Positions 8,474 to 16,747 of a stretch of DNA of 64,000 bases are shown one piece after another (within the stretch, counting starts at the first letter, position 1; every line of letters starts with the position of its first letter). The translations under genes and the position numbers were made by a program. This DNA is from Azospirillum brasilense (GTDB taxonomy: Bacteria; Pseudomonadota; Alphaproteobacteria; Azospirillales; Azospirillaceae). The notes below the pieces were generated by a model. The model was not told the origin of the DNA. It ran no database searches and was given only the letters and a program-made list of their open reading frames with translations. The stretch is from contig NZ_QLKQ01000014.1 in assembly GCF_003349955.1 (NCBI RefSeq), positions 36,162 to 100,161 of the forward strand, read 5' to 3'.

Positions 8474-9283
8474 TCAGGCGGTGGTCCGCGGGTTCGCCGC
8501 GCGATGACCGGACGGGCGTGCGACCTTGCGTCCCGCGGGATGCGGGCGACGTCCGGCCTTGTTGCTGTACATCCGGGAATCGGCGAGGCGCATCACCTCC
8601 TCCTCCCGGTCGTCGGCCCCGTAGGATTGCACCCCGAAGGAGAAGCGGACCGGCAGGTCGGCGTTGTTCCAACGCACGCAGTGCCGGCCCGCCGCCGCCG
8701 CGATCTGCCGGGCACGGACGTCGCCGCAGACCGCGTCGGTTTTGGTGAGCAGCAGCGCGAACTCATCCCCGCCCAGCCGAGCCACCACATCCTCCTCACG
8801 GACCGATCCGACGAGCATCCGCGCGACCTGCCGCAGATAGGCGTCGCCGGCCATGTGCCCATGGGTGTCGTTGATCCGCTTGAAGCCGTCCAGATCGATG
8901 ATGACCAGCACCCCGCCGCCCGTTCCATTTCCCTTGGCGCCGCCTCCTTTGCTCCCCTGCCGCCGCGCGGCGGCGATCTCGCGCCGGAAATGGCTGAAGA
9001 AGCCGCGGCGGTTCAGCAGGCCGGTCAGCTCGTCCGTCATGGAGAGGCTTTCCAGATGGGCGATCCGGTCGCGCTGTTCGGCGATGGTCGCGCGGGCCTC
9101 GGCGAGCTGGCGCTCCAGGGCCGACGCCTCGACCGTCACGGCCGCCACCGGATGGGCGATGCGGGGGTTGCGCAACGGCGGCATCCGCAACAGCCGGTCG
9201 TGGGTTCCGCGGTCGAAAGGCAGTCCGTCGTGATGGTCGGAGGAAATGGGGTCCGGGTCCTGGGTGTTCACGACGGCGCTCAT
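8474..9283 (-). CDS. GGDEF diguanylate cyclase
   Basis: A 269-residue cytoplasmic protein with a short uncharacterised N-terminus, a coiled-coil segment (about residues 50-85, ALERQLAEARATIAEQRDRI) and a GGDEF domain. The active signature RLGGDEFALLL lies near residue 168, with an RxxD I-site (REED) exactly five residues upstream, so it should be an active, product-inhibited cyclase. The substrate loop contains a Gly/Lys-rich insertion (QGSKGGGAKGNGTGGG) not common in the family. I chose ATG 9283 because GGAGAAAG precedes it at ideal spacing; the frame extends to 9325. The leader is long and contains two competing hairpins. Confidence 0.88.
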   Translation of the reverse strand: MSAVVNTQDPDPISSDHHDGLPFDRGTHDRLLRMPPLRNPRIAHPVAAVTVEASALERQLAEARATIAEQRDRIAHLESLSMTDELTGLLNRRGFFSHFRREIAAARRQGSKGGGAKGNGTGGGVLVIIDLDGFKRINDTHGHMAGDAYLRQVARMLVGSVREEDVVARLGGDEFALLLTKTDAVCGDVRARQIAAAAGRHCVRWNNADLPVRFSFGVQSYGADDREEEVMRLADSRMYSNKAGRRPHPAGRKVARPSGHRAANPRTTA

Positions 9284-9376
9284 GGGCTTTCTCCACATGA
9301 TCGGCACTGGCTGCGCCGAATTCAAAGCAATCGCCGTGCCATATGGTGAAATCCAGAAGACTAGGCCTTTCGTCCC

Positions 9377-9422
9377 GGCAACTTCTGCCGGGCAAGGCCG
9401 CCCCCAGGCAGAATTTGCCTGG
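9377..9422 (-). promoter_or_regulatory. Two mutually exclusive hairpins in the leader of the GGDEF gene
   Basis: A 13-base inverted repeat (9377-9389 against 9407-9419, 12 of 13 positions complementary) brackets a 17-base loop. Its second arm is shared with a perfect shorter palindrome, CCAGGCA-N5-TGCCTGG, at 9404-9422. Both cannot form together. They sit about 95-140 bases before the GGDEF start. They may be an RNA switch or a protein operator; no T-run follows. Confidence 0.45.
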
Positions 9423-9487
9423 AGGACAGCTGGTTGCGGAAAATTTTATCTATTTTTGATTTATTTTCTCTTTTGAACGGCTTTCGA

Positions 9488-9514
9488 ACAAAAGGACTGT
9501 CGGGCTCCCGACAG
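9488..9514 (-). terminator. Terminator after the 2-hydroxyacid dehydrogenase gene
   Basis: CTGTCGGG and CCCGACAG form an 8-bp stem with a 2-base spacer; on the minus strand it is followed by TCCTTTTGTT. It lies 18 bases past the dehydrogenase stop. The tight loop will open a base pair or two in practice. Confidence 0.7.
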
Positions 9515-9531
9515 GCGCGCCCGCGGCCCCA

Positions 9532-10518
9532 TTACACCACGCGGTCCGGCGCCGCCGCCCCGGCGAAGACGGCATCCAGATTGTCGAGCGCCCGGAAGCC
9601 CATGGCGTTGCGGGTCTCCACCGTGGCGCTGCCCAGATGCGGCAGCAGGAAGGCGTTCTCCAGCCCGCGGTAGCCGGCGTGCAGGTTCGGCTCGTTCTCG
9701 AACACGTCCAGCCCGGCGGCGGCCAGCCGTCCGCTGGCCAGCGCGGCGATCAGGGCCTCGTCGTCGACGACGGAGCCGCGCGCGGTGTTGACCACGATGG
9801 CCCCCGGCGGCAGGCGCCCGATCCGCTCCGCGTTCAGCCAATGGGTGGTTTCCGGAGTCGCCGGGAAATGCAGCGACAGCACGTCGCAGACCGCCAGCAT
9901 CGCCTCGGGATCGGCGTGATGGACGGCCCCGGCCTCCTGCTCCGCGGGCAGGCGGCGCCGGTTGGAGTAGTGGATGGTCATGCCGAAGGCCCGCGCCCGC
10001 TGCGCCACCGCCTGCCCGATTCGGCCCATGCCGATGATGCCCAGCCGCTTTCCGCCGAGATGGGTGCCGAGAAGCTGGGTCGGTGTCCAGCCGCTCCACG
10101 CCCCGGCGCGGATCATCCGCTCGCCCTCCGAGGCGCGCCGCGCCGCGCCGAGCATCAGCAGCAGCGCGATGTCGGCGGTCGCGTCGGTCAGCACGTCCGG
10201 GGTGTTGGTGACGATCAGGCCGCGCGCCTTGGCCGCGTTCAGGTCGATGTGGTCGGTGCCGACGGAGAAGGTGGCGACGATCCGCACGCCCTCGGGCAGG
10301 GCCGCGATGGCCGCGGCGTCCAGCCGGTCCCCGGCGGTGCAGAGGATGCCCTCGGCACCGGTCTCCGCCGCCAGGGCGGCGATGTCGGCGCCGGACAGCG
10401 CACGGTCCTGCGGGTTCAGCCGGGCATCGAAATCACGCGCGGCACGGGCCTCCACCGCCTCGGGCAGACGCCGGGTCACCAGGAGGACGGGCCGTGTTGC
10501 GGGGGTGTCGCTGCGCAT
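9532..10518 (-). CDS. D-isomer 2-hydroxyacid dehydrogenase (glyoxylate/hydroxypyruvate reductase-like)
   Basis: A 328-residue NAD(P)-dependent oxidoreductase. The Rossmann motif GIIGMGRIGQAVAQRA lies near residue 160, and the catalytic triad of the family is intact: Arg in NTARGSVVD (about 246), Glu in DVFENEP (about 273) and His in LLPHLGSAT (about 293). The family reduces 2-keto acids such as glyoxylate and hydroxypyruvate; the exact substrate is not readable. The frame is open to 10605, but the ATG at 10518 follows GAGGACAG and begins the conserved N-terminus. It is divergent from the EipB-like gene with a 93-base gap. Confidence 0.87.
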   Translation of the reverse strand: MRSDTPATRPVLLVTRRLPEAVEARAARDFDARLNPQDRALSGADIAALAAETGAEGILCTAGDRLDAAAIAALPEGVRIVATFSVGTDHIDLNAAKARGLIVTNTPDVLTDATADIALLLMLGAARRASEGERMIRAGAWSGWTPTQLLGTHLGGKRLGIIGMGRIGQAVAQRARAFGMTIHYSNRRRLPAEQEAGAVHHADPEAMLAVCDVLSLHFPATPETTHWLNAERIGRLPPGAIVVNTARGSVVDDEALIAALASGRLAAAGLDVFENEPNLHAGYRGLENAFLLPHLGSATVETRNAMGFRALDNLDAVFAGAAAPDRVV

Positions 10519-10611
10519 GTTTCTGTCCTCAGCCTTCCGTTTATTCGGGGGGTCGGGCCTTCCGCTCCGACGCCGAAACACCCATAATCCATCCGACGCT
10601 GCCAATCACCT

Positions 10612-11502
10612 GTGGATGTCGCTTTGCAGAACCGCCGCTCCGCCGCCCGTCTCGCCCTTTGCGCGACCATCGGCGCGTTCCTGGTGTCCGTGACCGCCCT
10701 TCCCGTCGCCGGCCCGGCCCAGGCGGCACCCGCCAACGCGGCGGGCGCGGCGGTGGGGGCGGCCGCCGGCGCCGCGGCGAACATCCTGCCGCACCGCGCC
10801 GTCTACAAGATGTCGCTGCTGTCCGCCCGCAACAGCTCCAAGGTCAGCGACGTGCGGGGCCGCATGCTGTTCGAGTGGGCCGACGCCTGCGACGGCTGGA
10901 CGACGGAGCAGCGCTTCCAACTCCGCTTCGTCTACGCCGAGGGCGACGAGATGGCGATGACCACCAACTACACGACGTGGGAGGCCAAGGACGGGCAGCG
11001 CTACCGCTTCAACGTCCGCAAGCTGATCAACGGCGAGGAGGACGAGGAGGTGCGCGGCGACGCCCGGCTGGCCAAGGACGGCAGCGGAACCGCGGCCTTC
11101 TCCAAGCCGGAACCCCAGGACATGGAACTGCCCCCCAACACCATGTTCCCGACCGCCCACACCCTGGCGGTGCTCGACCACGCCGGGGCCGGCGAGACCT
11201 TCTTCAACCGGGTCGTCTTCGACGGCGCCGATTCCGAAGGGGCGACCGAGGTGTCCACGGTCATCGGCGCGGCGGCGCCGATCAAGGAGGACGACGCCGA
11301 CCCGCTGCTCAAGGGCAAGAAGGCGTGGCCGGTGCGCATGGCCTTCTTCCCGCTGAAGAGCGATTCCGCCCAGCCCGAGTACGAGATGAGCCTGCGCCTG
11401 TTACAGAACGGCGTGGCCGAATCCATGCAGATCGACTACGGCGATTTCACCGTGAACGCCATCCTGGAGAAGGTGGAGGCTCTGCCGAAGTCGGGTTGCT
11501 GA
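10612..11502 (+). CDS. EipB-like periplasmic envelope protein (DUF1849)
   Basis: A 296-residue exported protein with a signal peptide (hydrophobic about 14-34, cut near AQAAPA) followed by an Ala/Gly-rich linker and a beta-rich domain. The pair of cysteines seen in EipB is present: one in WADACDGWTTEQRF (about residue 103) and one as the last residue (LPKSGC), which in Brucella EipB form a disulphide. EipB supports envelope integrity in alphaproteobacteria. The start is GTG at 10612; an in-frame TTG at 10624 is possible. The gene is single and divergent from the dehydrogenase. Confidence 0.82.
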   Translation: MDVALQNRRSAARLALCATIGAFLVSVTALPVAGPAQAAPANAAGAAVGAAAGAAANILPHRAVYKMSLLSARNSSKVSDVRGRMLFEWADACDGWTTEQRFQLRFVYAEGDEMAMTTNYTTWEAKDGQRYRFNVRKLINGEEDEEVRGDARLAKDGSGTAAFSKPEPQDMELPPNTMFPTAHTLAVLDHAGAGETFFNRVVFDGADSEGATEVSTVIGAAAPIKEDDADPLLKGKKAWPVRMAFFPLKSDSAQPEYEMSLRLLQNGVAESMQIDYGDFTVNAILEKVEALPKSGC

Positions 11503-11649
11503 CCGCCGGGCGCAAAGGTCACAGCCTTTGGCGCAAATCGTTACAATTCAATGTGCCATATTATGACGAAACTGGCCTAAGCTGTGCATGGTGCATCCAC
11601 GCCTCCATGGAGTCATGGTGTGCACCGACAGCAGGATGAGGGTTTCCCT

Positions 11650-11877
11650 ATGGCCAAGAAGCAGGTTTTGGTGGGACAGGTGTTCCAGACCGTTGGCGCG
11701 ACCAACGGGCGGTCCTGGCGCGTGCGGGAGACCGTGACCCTGTTCGGCATCCCGCATGCCCGCGTGGTCAGCACGGAGGACGAGGGCGACGCCAAGACGC
11801 TGAGCTGCTTCGTCCTGGTCGACTCCAACTATTACCGCATGATCGGATCGGCCCCCGCCGGCAACGTCGCGGCCTGA
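11650..11877 (+). CDS. Small conserved-looking protein of unknown function (75 aa)
   Basis: I do not recognise this 75-residue soluble protein. It has no signal peptide or membrane segment. The sequence (MAKKQVLVGQVFQTVGATNG at the start, then SWRVRETVTLFGIPHARVVS) looks like a small beta-barrel, reminiscent of short proteins of Azospirillum relatives whose role is unknown. ATG 11650 has a GAGGG site at good spacing and is preferred to an upstream GC-rich extension from 11584. The leader carries a CTCCATGGAG palindrome (11603-11612) inside a larger GGTGCA/TGCACC inverted repeat. A strong terminator follows, so it is a single-gene unit. Confidence 0.75.
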   Translation: MAKKQVLVGQVFQTVGATNGRSWRVRETVTLFGIPHARVVSTEDEGDAKTLSCFVLVDSNYYRMIGSAPAGNVAA

Positions 11878-11905
11878 CGCCTTCCGGTTTCGCCTTTCCG
11901 TTCCC

Positions 11906-11949
11906 AACAAGAAAGCCCCCCGGCCTCGCGGACGGGGGGCTTTCTTGTT
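11906..11949. terminator. Strong bidirectional terminator between the 75-aa gene and aspS
   Basis: AACAAGAAAGCCCCCCG pairs with CGGGGGGCTTTCTTGTT around a 10-base loop, a perfect 17-bp stem with T-rich ends on both strands. It serves the plus-strand small gene and the minus-strand aspS. Confidence 0.92.
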
Positions 11950-12001
11950 GGCCGCCCTTCCCTCCCCGCCGAAGCGGGAAGGGAAAGGAGAACTCAAGCC
12001 G

Positions 12002-13831
12002 TCAGGTGGCGGCCTTCGGCGCCTCGGCGGCGACCTTCGGCTTCGGCAGGTCCAGCTTCAGGTGCAGTTCGCGCAGGCGCGCCTGATCCACCGGGGCCGG
12101 GGCCTGCATCAGCAGGTCTTCCGCGCGCTGGTTCAGCGGGAAGGCGATGACCTCGCGGATGTTCGGCTCGTCGGCCAGCAGCATCACGATGCGGTCGATG
12201 CCCGGAGCCGAGCCGCCGTGCGGCGGCGCTCCCAGCTTGAAGGCGCTGAGCATGCCGCCGAAGCGGGCTTCCAGCTCCTCCGGCGGGTAGCCGGCGATCT
12301 CGAACGCCTTGTACATCAGCTCCGGCAGATGGTTCCGGATGGCGCCCGACGACAGCTCCACGCCGTTGCAGACGATGTCGTACTGGTACGCCTTGATGTC
12401 CAGCGGGTTCATCGTGTTCAGCGCCTCCAGGCCGCCCTGCGGCATGGAGAAGGGGTTGTGGCTGAAGATGACCTTGTTGGTCTCCTCGTCCAGCTCGTAC
12501 ATCGGGAAGTCGACGATCCAGCAGAAGCGGAAGGCGTTCTTCTCGATCAGGTCCAACTCCTCGCCGATCTTCGTGCGGGCGAAGCCGGCCAGCTTGGCCG
12601 CCGGGCCGGGCTGGTCGCAGACGAAGAAGACCGCGTCGCCGTCCTCCACGCCCGCCGCGGTGCGCAGCTCGGCCTGGGCGGCCTCCGGCACGAACTTGGC
12701 GATCGGGCCCTTGCCGCCCGCCGCCTCGAAGATGATGTAGCCGAGGCCCGGAGCGCCGAGGCCGCGCGCCCAGTCGTTCAGCTTGTCGAAGAAGCTGCGC
12801 GGCTTGTCGGACACCTTCGGGGCGCGGATGGCGCGGACCACGCCGCCCTTCTCCAGCGTCTGCTTGAAGGCGCGGAACTCCACGTCGTCGCGCTTGAAGA
12901 CGGCGGTGACGTCGGTGATCTCCAGCGGGTTGCGCAGGTCCGGCTTGTCGTTGCCGTACTTCAGCATCGACTCCGCGAAGGAGATGCGGCGGAAGGGCGG
13001 CTTGTCGATGGCCGGCGGCGTCTCGCGGCGGAAGCCGCCGAACTCGTCGAAGATGCCGTGCAGCACCGGCTCGATGGCGGCGAACACGTCCTCCTGGGTG
13101 ACGAAGGACATCTCGAAGTCGAGCTGGTAGAACTCGCCCGGCGAGCGGTCGGCGCGGGCGTCCTCATCGCGGAAGCAGGGGGCGATCTGGAAGTAGCGGT
13201 CGAACCCGGCGACCATCAGCAGCTGCTTGAACTGCTGCGGCGCCTGGGGCAGCGCGTAGAACTTGCCCGGATGGTTGCGGCTGGGCACCAGATAGTCGCG
13301 GGCACCCTCCGGCGAGGAGGCGGTCAGGATCGGCGTCTGGAACTCGGTGAAGCCCTGGTCGATCATGCGGCGGCGCGCCGACGCGATGACGCGCGAGCGC
13401 AGCAGGATGTTCTCGTGGATGCGCTCGCGGCGCAGGTCGAGGAAGCGGTAGCGCAGGCGCACGTCCTCGCCGGCGTCGGTGTCCTGGTTGACCTGCAGCG
13501 GGATCTGCTCCGCCTCGCCCTGCACCGACAGCTCGGCGATCTGCACCTCGATGCGGCCGGTCGGCAGGCGGTCGTTGATGGTCTCCGCCGTGCGCTTGAC
13601 CACCTTGCCGGTCACGGTGATGACCGATTCCAGCTTCAGCCGCTCCGCCGCCTGGAAGGCCGGGTTGGAGGTGTCGACCACGCACTGCGTCAGGCCGTAA
13701 TGGTCGCGCAGGTCGATGAACAGGAGCTGTCCATGGTCGCGCTTGCGGTTGATCCAGCCCGACAGGCGGACAATCTGACCGGCGTTCTCTTCGCGAAGCT
13801 GGCCGCAGGTGTGCGTGCGGTAGGGGTGCAT
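12002..13831 (-). CDS. aspS: Aspartyl-tRNA synthetase
   Basis: A 609-residue class II synthetase that charges tRNA-Asp. The N-terminal OB anticodon-binding domain ([24 protein letters not shown]) is followed by the class II catalytic core with motif 2 in [20 protein letters not shown], the bacterial GAD insertion (about 290-420) and motif 3 near the C-terminus ([14 protein letters not shown]). It ends in a short Lys/Ala-rich tail. ATG 13831 matches the family N-terminus ([14 protein letters not shown]); the 20 upstream codons are spurious. In alphaproteobacteria lacking asparaginyl-tRNA synthetase this enzyme is often non-discriminating, which cannot be settled here. It is divergent from rnd. 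Confidence 0.97.
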   Translation of the reverse strand: MHPYRTHTCGQLREENAGQIVRLSGWINRKRDHGQLLFIDLRDHYGLTQCVVDTSNPAFQAAERLKLESVITVTGKVVKRTAETINDRLPTGRIEVQIAELSVQGEAEQIPLQVNQDTDAGEDVRLRYRFLDLRRERIHENILLRSRVIASARRRMIDQGFTEFQTPILTASSPEGARDYLVPSRNHPGKFYALPQAPQQFKQLLMVAGFDRYFQIAPCFRDEDARADRSPGEFYQLDFEMSFVTQEDVFAAIEPVLHGIFDEFGGFRRETPPAIDKPPFRRISFAESMLKYGNDKPDLRNPLEITDVTAVFKRDDVEFRAFKQTLEKGGVVRAIRAPKVSDKPRSFFDKLNDWARGLGAPGLGYIIFEAAGGKGPIAKFVPEAAQAELRTAAGVEDGDAVFFVCDQPGPAAKLAGFARTKIGEELDLIEKNAFRFCWIVDFPMYELDEETNKVIFSHNPFSMPQGGLEALNTMNPLDIKAYQYDIVCNGVELSSGAIRNHLPELMYKAFEIAGYPPEELEARFGGMLSAFKLGAPPHGGSAPGIDRIVMLLADEPNIREVIAFPLNQRAEDLLMQAPAPVDQARLRELHLKLDLPKPKVAAEAPKAAT

Positions 13832-13997
13832 GGGTCGAAACACCTTGGAAAAGGTCGGAATCCTGCGCGGAAAGGCGGCCCGACACACCACACCGACAGC
13901 GCGGGAATGTCAAGTCGCCATCCGCGTCCGCTGCACGCTGGGAGAGTTGCCGAAGGGCGAGCTTTCGCGCGGTCGCGCGCTCGTGTATGAAGCGGCT

Positions 13998-15164
13998 ATG
14001 ACACTGATCACGACCACCGATGACCTTGACGCCTTCTGCCGCTCGCTGGCCGGGGTGGACTACATCACCGTCGACACCGAATTCCTGCGCGAGAAGACCT
14101 ATTGGCCGCAGCTCTGCCTCGTGCAGGTCGGCGCGCCGAACGGCGCGGTCGCCATCGACCCGCTGGCCGAAGGGATCGACCTGGCGCCGCTGTTCCGCGT
14201 GATGGTGGACCCGGCCATCCTCAAGGTGTTCCACGCCGCCCGGCAGGACGTGGAGATCTTCTGGCATCTGTCCGGCCAGATCCCCCACCCGCTGTTCGAC
14301 ACCCAGGTCGCCGCCATGGTCTGCGGCTTCGGCGAGAGCGTGGGGTACGAGACGCTGGTCACCAAGCTGGCCGGGGCGCGCATCGACAAGTCCAGCCGCT
14401 TCACCGACTGGTCGCACCGCCCGCTGACCGAGCGGCAGCTGACCTACGCCCTGTCCGACGTGATCCATCTGCGCCCGGCCTACGAGAAGCTGAAGCGCCG
14501 CCTCGTCCGCTCCGGCCGCGCCCATTGGCTGGAAGAGGAGATGGCCGTCCTGACCGATCCGGCCACCTACCAGGTGGACCCGGACAGCTCCTGGCTGCGG
14601 CTGAAGGTGCGCACCAACAAGCCGCGCTTCATGGCGGTGCTGAAGGAGCTGGCGGCGTGGCGGGAGCGTGAGGCGCAGCGCCGCGACCTGCCCCGCTCGC
14701 GCGTGCTGCGCGACGAGGCGCTGCTGGAGATCGCCGCCCACGCCCCGACCAGCGTGGACGACCTCGCCCGCACCCGCGGCATGGGCCGCGGCTTCGCCGA
14801 GGGGCGTCAAGGCGCCGAGGTGCTGGCCTGCGTCCAGAAGGGGCTGGACATCCCGGAGTCCGACCTGCCGCGCGTCGAACCGCGCGAGGAGCCGCCGCCC
14901 GGACTGCAACCCATCGTTGAACTTCTGCGCGTGCTTCTGAAGATGAAGTGCGAGGAGAACAACGTGGCGTCCAAGCTGATCGCGTCGGCCGCCGATCTGG
15001 AGGCGATCGCGGCGGACGACGAGGCCCAGGTGCCCGCGATGCAGGGCTGGCGCCGGGAATTGTTCGGCGACGACGCCCTGGCGCTCAAGCATGGCCGCAT
15101 CGGCCTGGCGGTGCTCGACCGCCGTGTCCGCATCGTTCCGACCGCCAATGGAGAGGGGCCTTGA
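13998..15164 (+). CDS. rnd: Ribonuclease D
   Basis: A 388-residue DEDD-family 3'-5' exoribonuclease for tRNA and small RNA maturation. Motif Exo I is VDTEF (near residue 25), Exo II lies around FHAARQDVEIF, and Exo III is in the YALSDVIHL segment. An HRDC domain follows (about 210-290, KELAAWREREAQRRDLPRSRVLRDEALLEIA), and a second degenerate helical domain ends the protein. ATG 13998 agrees with family N-termini; the frame extends upstream to 13830 through the aspS promoter region and that part is ignored. It is divergent from aspS. Confidence 0.93.
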   Translation: MTLITTTDDLDAFCRSLAGVDYITVDTEFLREKTYWPQLCLVQVGAPNGAVAIDPLAEGIDLAPLFRVMVDPAILKVFHAARQDVEIFWHLSGQIPHPLFDTQVAAMVCGFGESVGYETLVTKLAGARIDKSSRFTDWSHRPLTERQLTYALSDVIHLRPAYEKLKRRLVRSGRAHWLEEEMAVLTDPATYQVDPDSSWLRLKVRTNKPRFMAVLKELAAWREREAQRRDLPRSRVLRDEALLEIAAHAPTSVDDLARTRGMGRGFAEGRQGAEVLACVQKGLDIPESDLPRVEPREEPPPGLQPIVELLRVLLKMKCEENNVASKLIASAADLEAIAADDEAQVPAMQGWRRELFGDDALALKHGRIGLAVLDRRVRIVPTANGEGP

Positions 15165-15273
15165 ATGGCCCCATTCGGAATCATTCCAAAATGGCGCAAG
15201 AATCCGGCCGGGCCGTTACAGGTTCGCTCAGCTTCGCGACGTTTAGCCAAAATTATGAAACATTTCATCGCAA

Positions 15274-15299
15274 TTAACAGCGCTTTAAGGCATTGTTAA
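15274..15299 (+). promoter_or_regulatory. Tandem CtrA-like boxes (three TTAA half-sites)
   Basis: Three TTAA tetramers start at 15274, 15285 and 15296, each separated by exactly 7 bases, giving two overlapping copies of the CtrA consensus TTAA-N7-TTAA. They lie about 130-155 bases before the EAL-like gene. GAATC sites (CcrM-type GANTC) occur at 15178 and 15200. Regulation by CtrA is inferred. Confidence 0.6.
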
Positions 15300-15427
15300 A
15301 AAAACCATGGGCTAATAAGTCACGGGCTCCGTATCCATGCCGTGTGGCGGCGCGGTTTGGTTCGCGGGGAAATTCTCGCCTTTAAGGTGCGCACAAGCCC
15401 TATGCGCACACCCGGGGGATTTCGCGT

Positions 15428-16717
15428 ATGAGCAGGTTCGGCGGCAAACCACCCATGGGACGCGACCGCGTCCGCCTCTCCACCACGGAGAAGCAGGCCG
15501 CCGTCGCCGCCGCGAAGGACCAGAAGCCCGAATTCGACAACGACAAGCTGCTGAATCTGCTCCGCTCCGCGAAGTCCGAACTGCAGGGCATGCGGCTGAT
15601 CCACATGCATCTGTCGCTGCTGCGGGACAAGGACCCGTCCAGCCAGATGATCGTCCGCACGATCATCCAGGAGCTGGCGAACAAGGCCTCCTACCTCCAG
15701 TCCTTCAACATTTCCAACGGCGACGTCATCATCCTCTACAAGGGGCTGAAGCTGACCGGCGTCACCGACGTCTGCCAGAAGGTGGAGCAGATCTTCCTGG
15801 CCAAGACGACCCTGACCGGGGCGAACCCCTACAAGGAATTCTCGCTCTACTCGATCATGGAACTGGCGTTGAACTTCATCAACGTCATCCGTTTCATCGA
15901 GGAGCTGCAGGCCAACGAGACCGGCGACCACTCCAACGAGACGAAGCCGCCGATCACGCTGGAGGAGATGGCCAAGCTCGAACGCTCCATGCAGATGTTC
16001 GACCTGTCGCCCTTCCTGTTCAATCAGGCCATCGCCAACATCGGCCGCAACGCCGAAGAGGACATGGCCTATTTCGAACTCTACATCTCGATCAAGCTGC
16101 TTCAGGAACGGCTCTGCCCGGACTACGACATCACGGCCAACAAGTGGCTGTTCAACTATTTCACGGCCAATCTCGACCAGTCGGTGCTGCGGGCGCTGAA
16201 CCACGGGCTGAGCTTCATGCGTGGCCGGCGCATCGGCATCAACATCAACCTGTCCACGGTCATCTCCACCGGCTTCGTGAAGTTCGACGAGCGGCTTCCC
16301 CTCGATTTCCGCGGGCAGGTGGTGCTTGAGATCTCCAAGGGCGACCTGATCGAGAACCTGTCGCTGTTCAACGAGGTGGTGGAGTTCGCCCAGGACCGCC
16401 GCTACCAGATCGCGGTGGACGGGCTGAACCCCTTCTGGGTGACGAACTTCGACCTGGAATACCTGAACGCCGACTACGCGAAGATCTTCTGGTCCAACGA
16501 CATGCTCGAGATGGACCCGACCTTCGAGAAGTATTTCATGGAGCGCATCCAGGAGCAGGACCGCTGCAAGTTCATCCTGGCGCGCTGCGACAGCGTGTCG
16601 AGCCTCGTCTACGCCCAGAAGGTCGGCATCACGATGGTGCAGGGCCGCGCCGTGGACAACATCCTGCGCAAGGGCGTGAGCGTCCGCGAAGCCATCGCCC
16701 ACGCCAAGGTGGCGTGA
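15428..16717 (+). CDS. Degenerate EAL-domain protein
   Basis: A 429-residue soluble protein. Residues about 20-230 are helical with no family I can name. Residues about 250-425 keep the skeleton of an EAL phosphodiesterase (INLSTVIS, QVVLEISKGDLIENL, and a terminal VGITMVQGRAV matching the usual strand before the end), but catalytic positions are lost: the EAL signature itself is absent, LEITE reads LEISK, and the DDFGTG metal-binding loop reads VDGLNPF. It should not hydrolyse c-di-GMP; binding it or a protein partner is possible. Promoter DNA holds tandem CtrA-like boxes, suggesting cell-cycle or motility control. The gene is monocistronic. Confidence 0.75.
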   Translation: MSRFGGKPPMGRDRVRLSTTEKQAAVAAAKDQKPEFDNDKLLNLLRSAKSELQGMRLIHMHLSLLRDKDPSSQMIVRTIIQELANKASYLQSFNISNGDVIILYKGLKLTGVTDVCQKVEQIFLAKTTLTGANPYKEFSLYSIMELALNFINVIRFIEELQANETGDHSNETKPPITLEEMAKLERSMQMFDLSPFLFNQAIANIGRNAEEDMAYFELYISIKLLQERLCPDYDITANKWLFNYFTANLDQSVLRALNHGLSFMRGRRIGININLSTVISTGFVKFDERLPLDFRGQVVLEISKGDLIENLSLFNEVVEFAQDRRYQIAVDGLNPFWVTNFDLEYLNADYAKIFWSNDMLEMDPTFEKYFMERIQEQDRCKFILARCDSVSSLVYAQKVGITMVQGRAVDNILRKGVSVREAIAHAKVA

Positions 16718-16743
16718 GGGAGGCGGCTCCTCCGCCGCCTCCC
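16718..16743. terminator. Shared hairpin between the EAL-like gene and ppx
   Basis: GGGAGGCGGC and GCCGCCTCCC form a perfect 10-bp stem around 6 bases, directly after the EAL-like stop and 4 bases before the ppx stop. There is no T-run, so termination efficiency is uncertain; it sits exactly between convergent genes. Confidence 0.6.
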
Positions 16744-16747
16744 GCTC

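Noticed and set aside
9377..9422. Possible c-di-GMP riboswitch in the diguanylate cyclase leader
   Set aside because: The hairpins lack the conserved core features of either known c-di-GMP class; only the pairing itself is kept as a finding.
11945..13990. 681-codon plus-strand frame antisense to aspS
   Set aside because: Leu/Val/Arg-rich, no domain, and the minus-strand frame is clearly AspRS.
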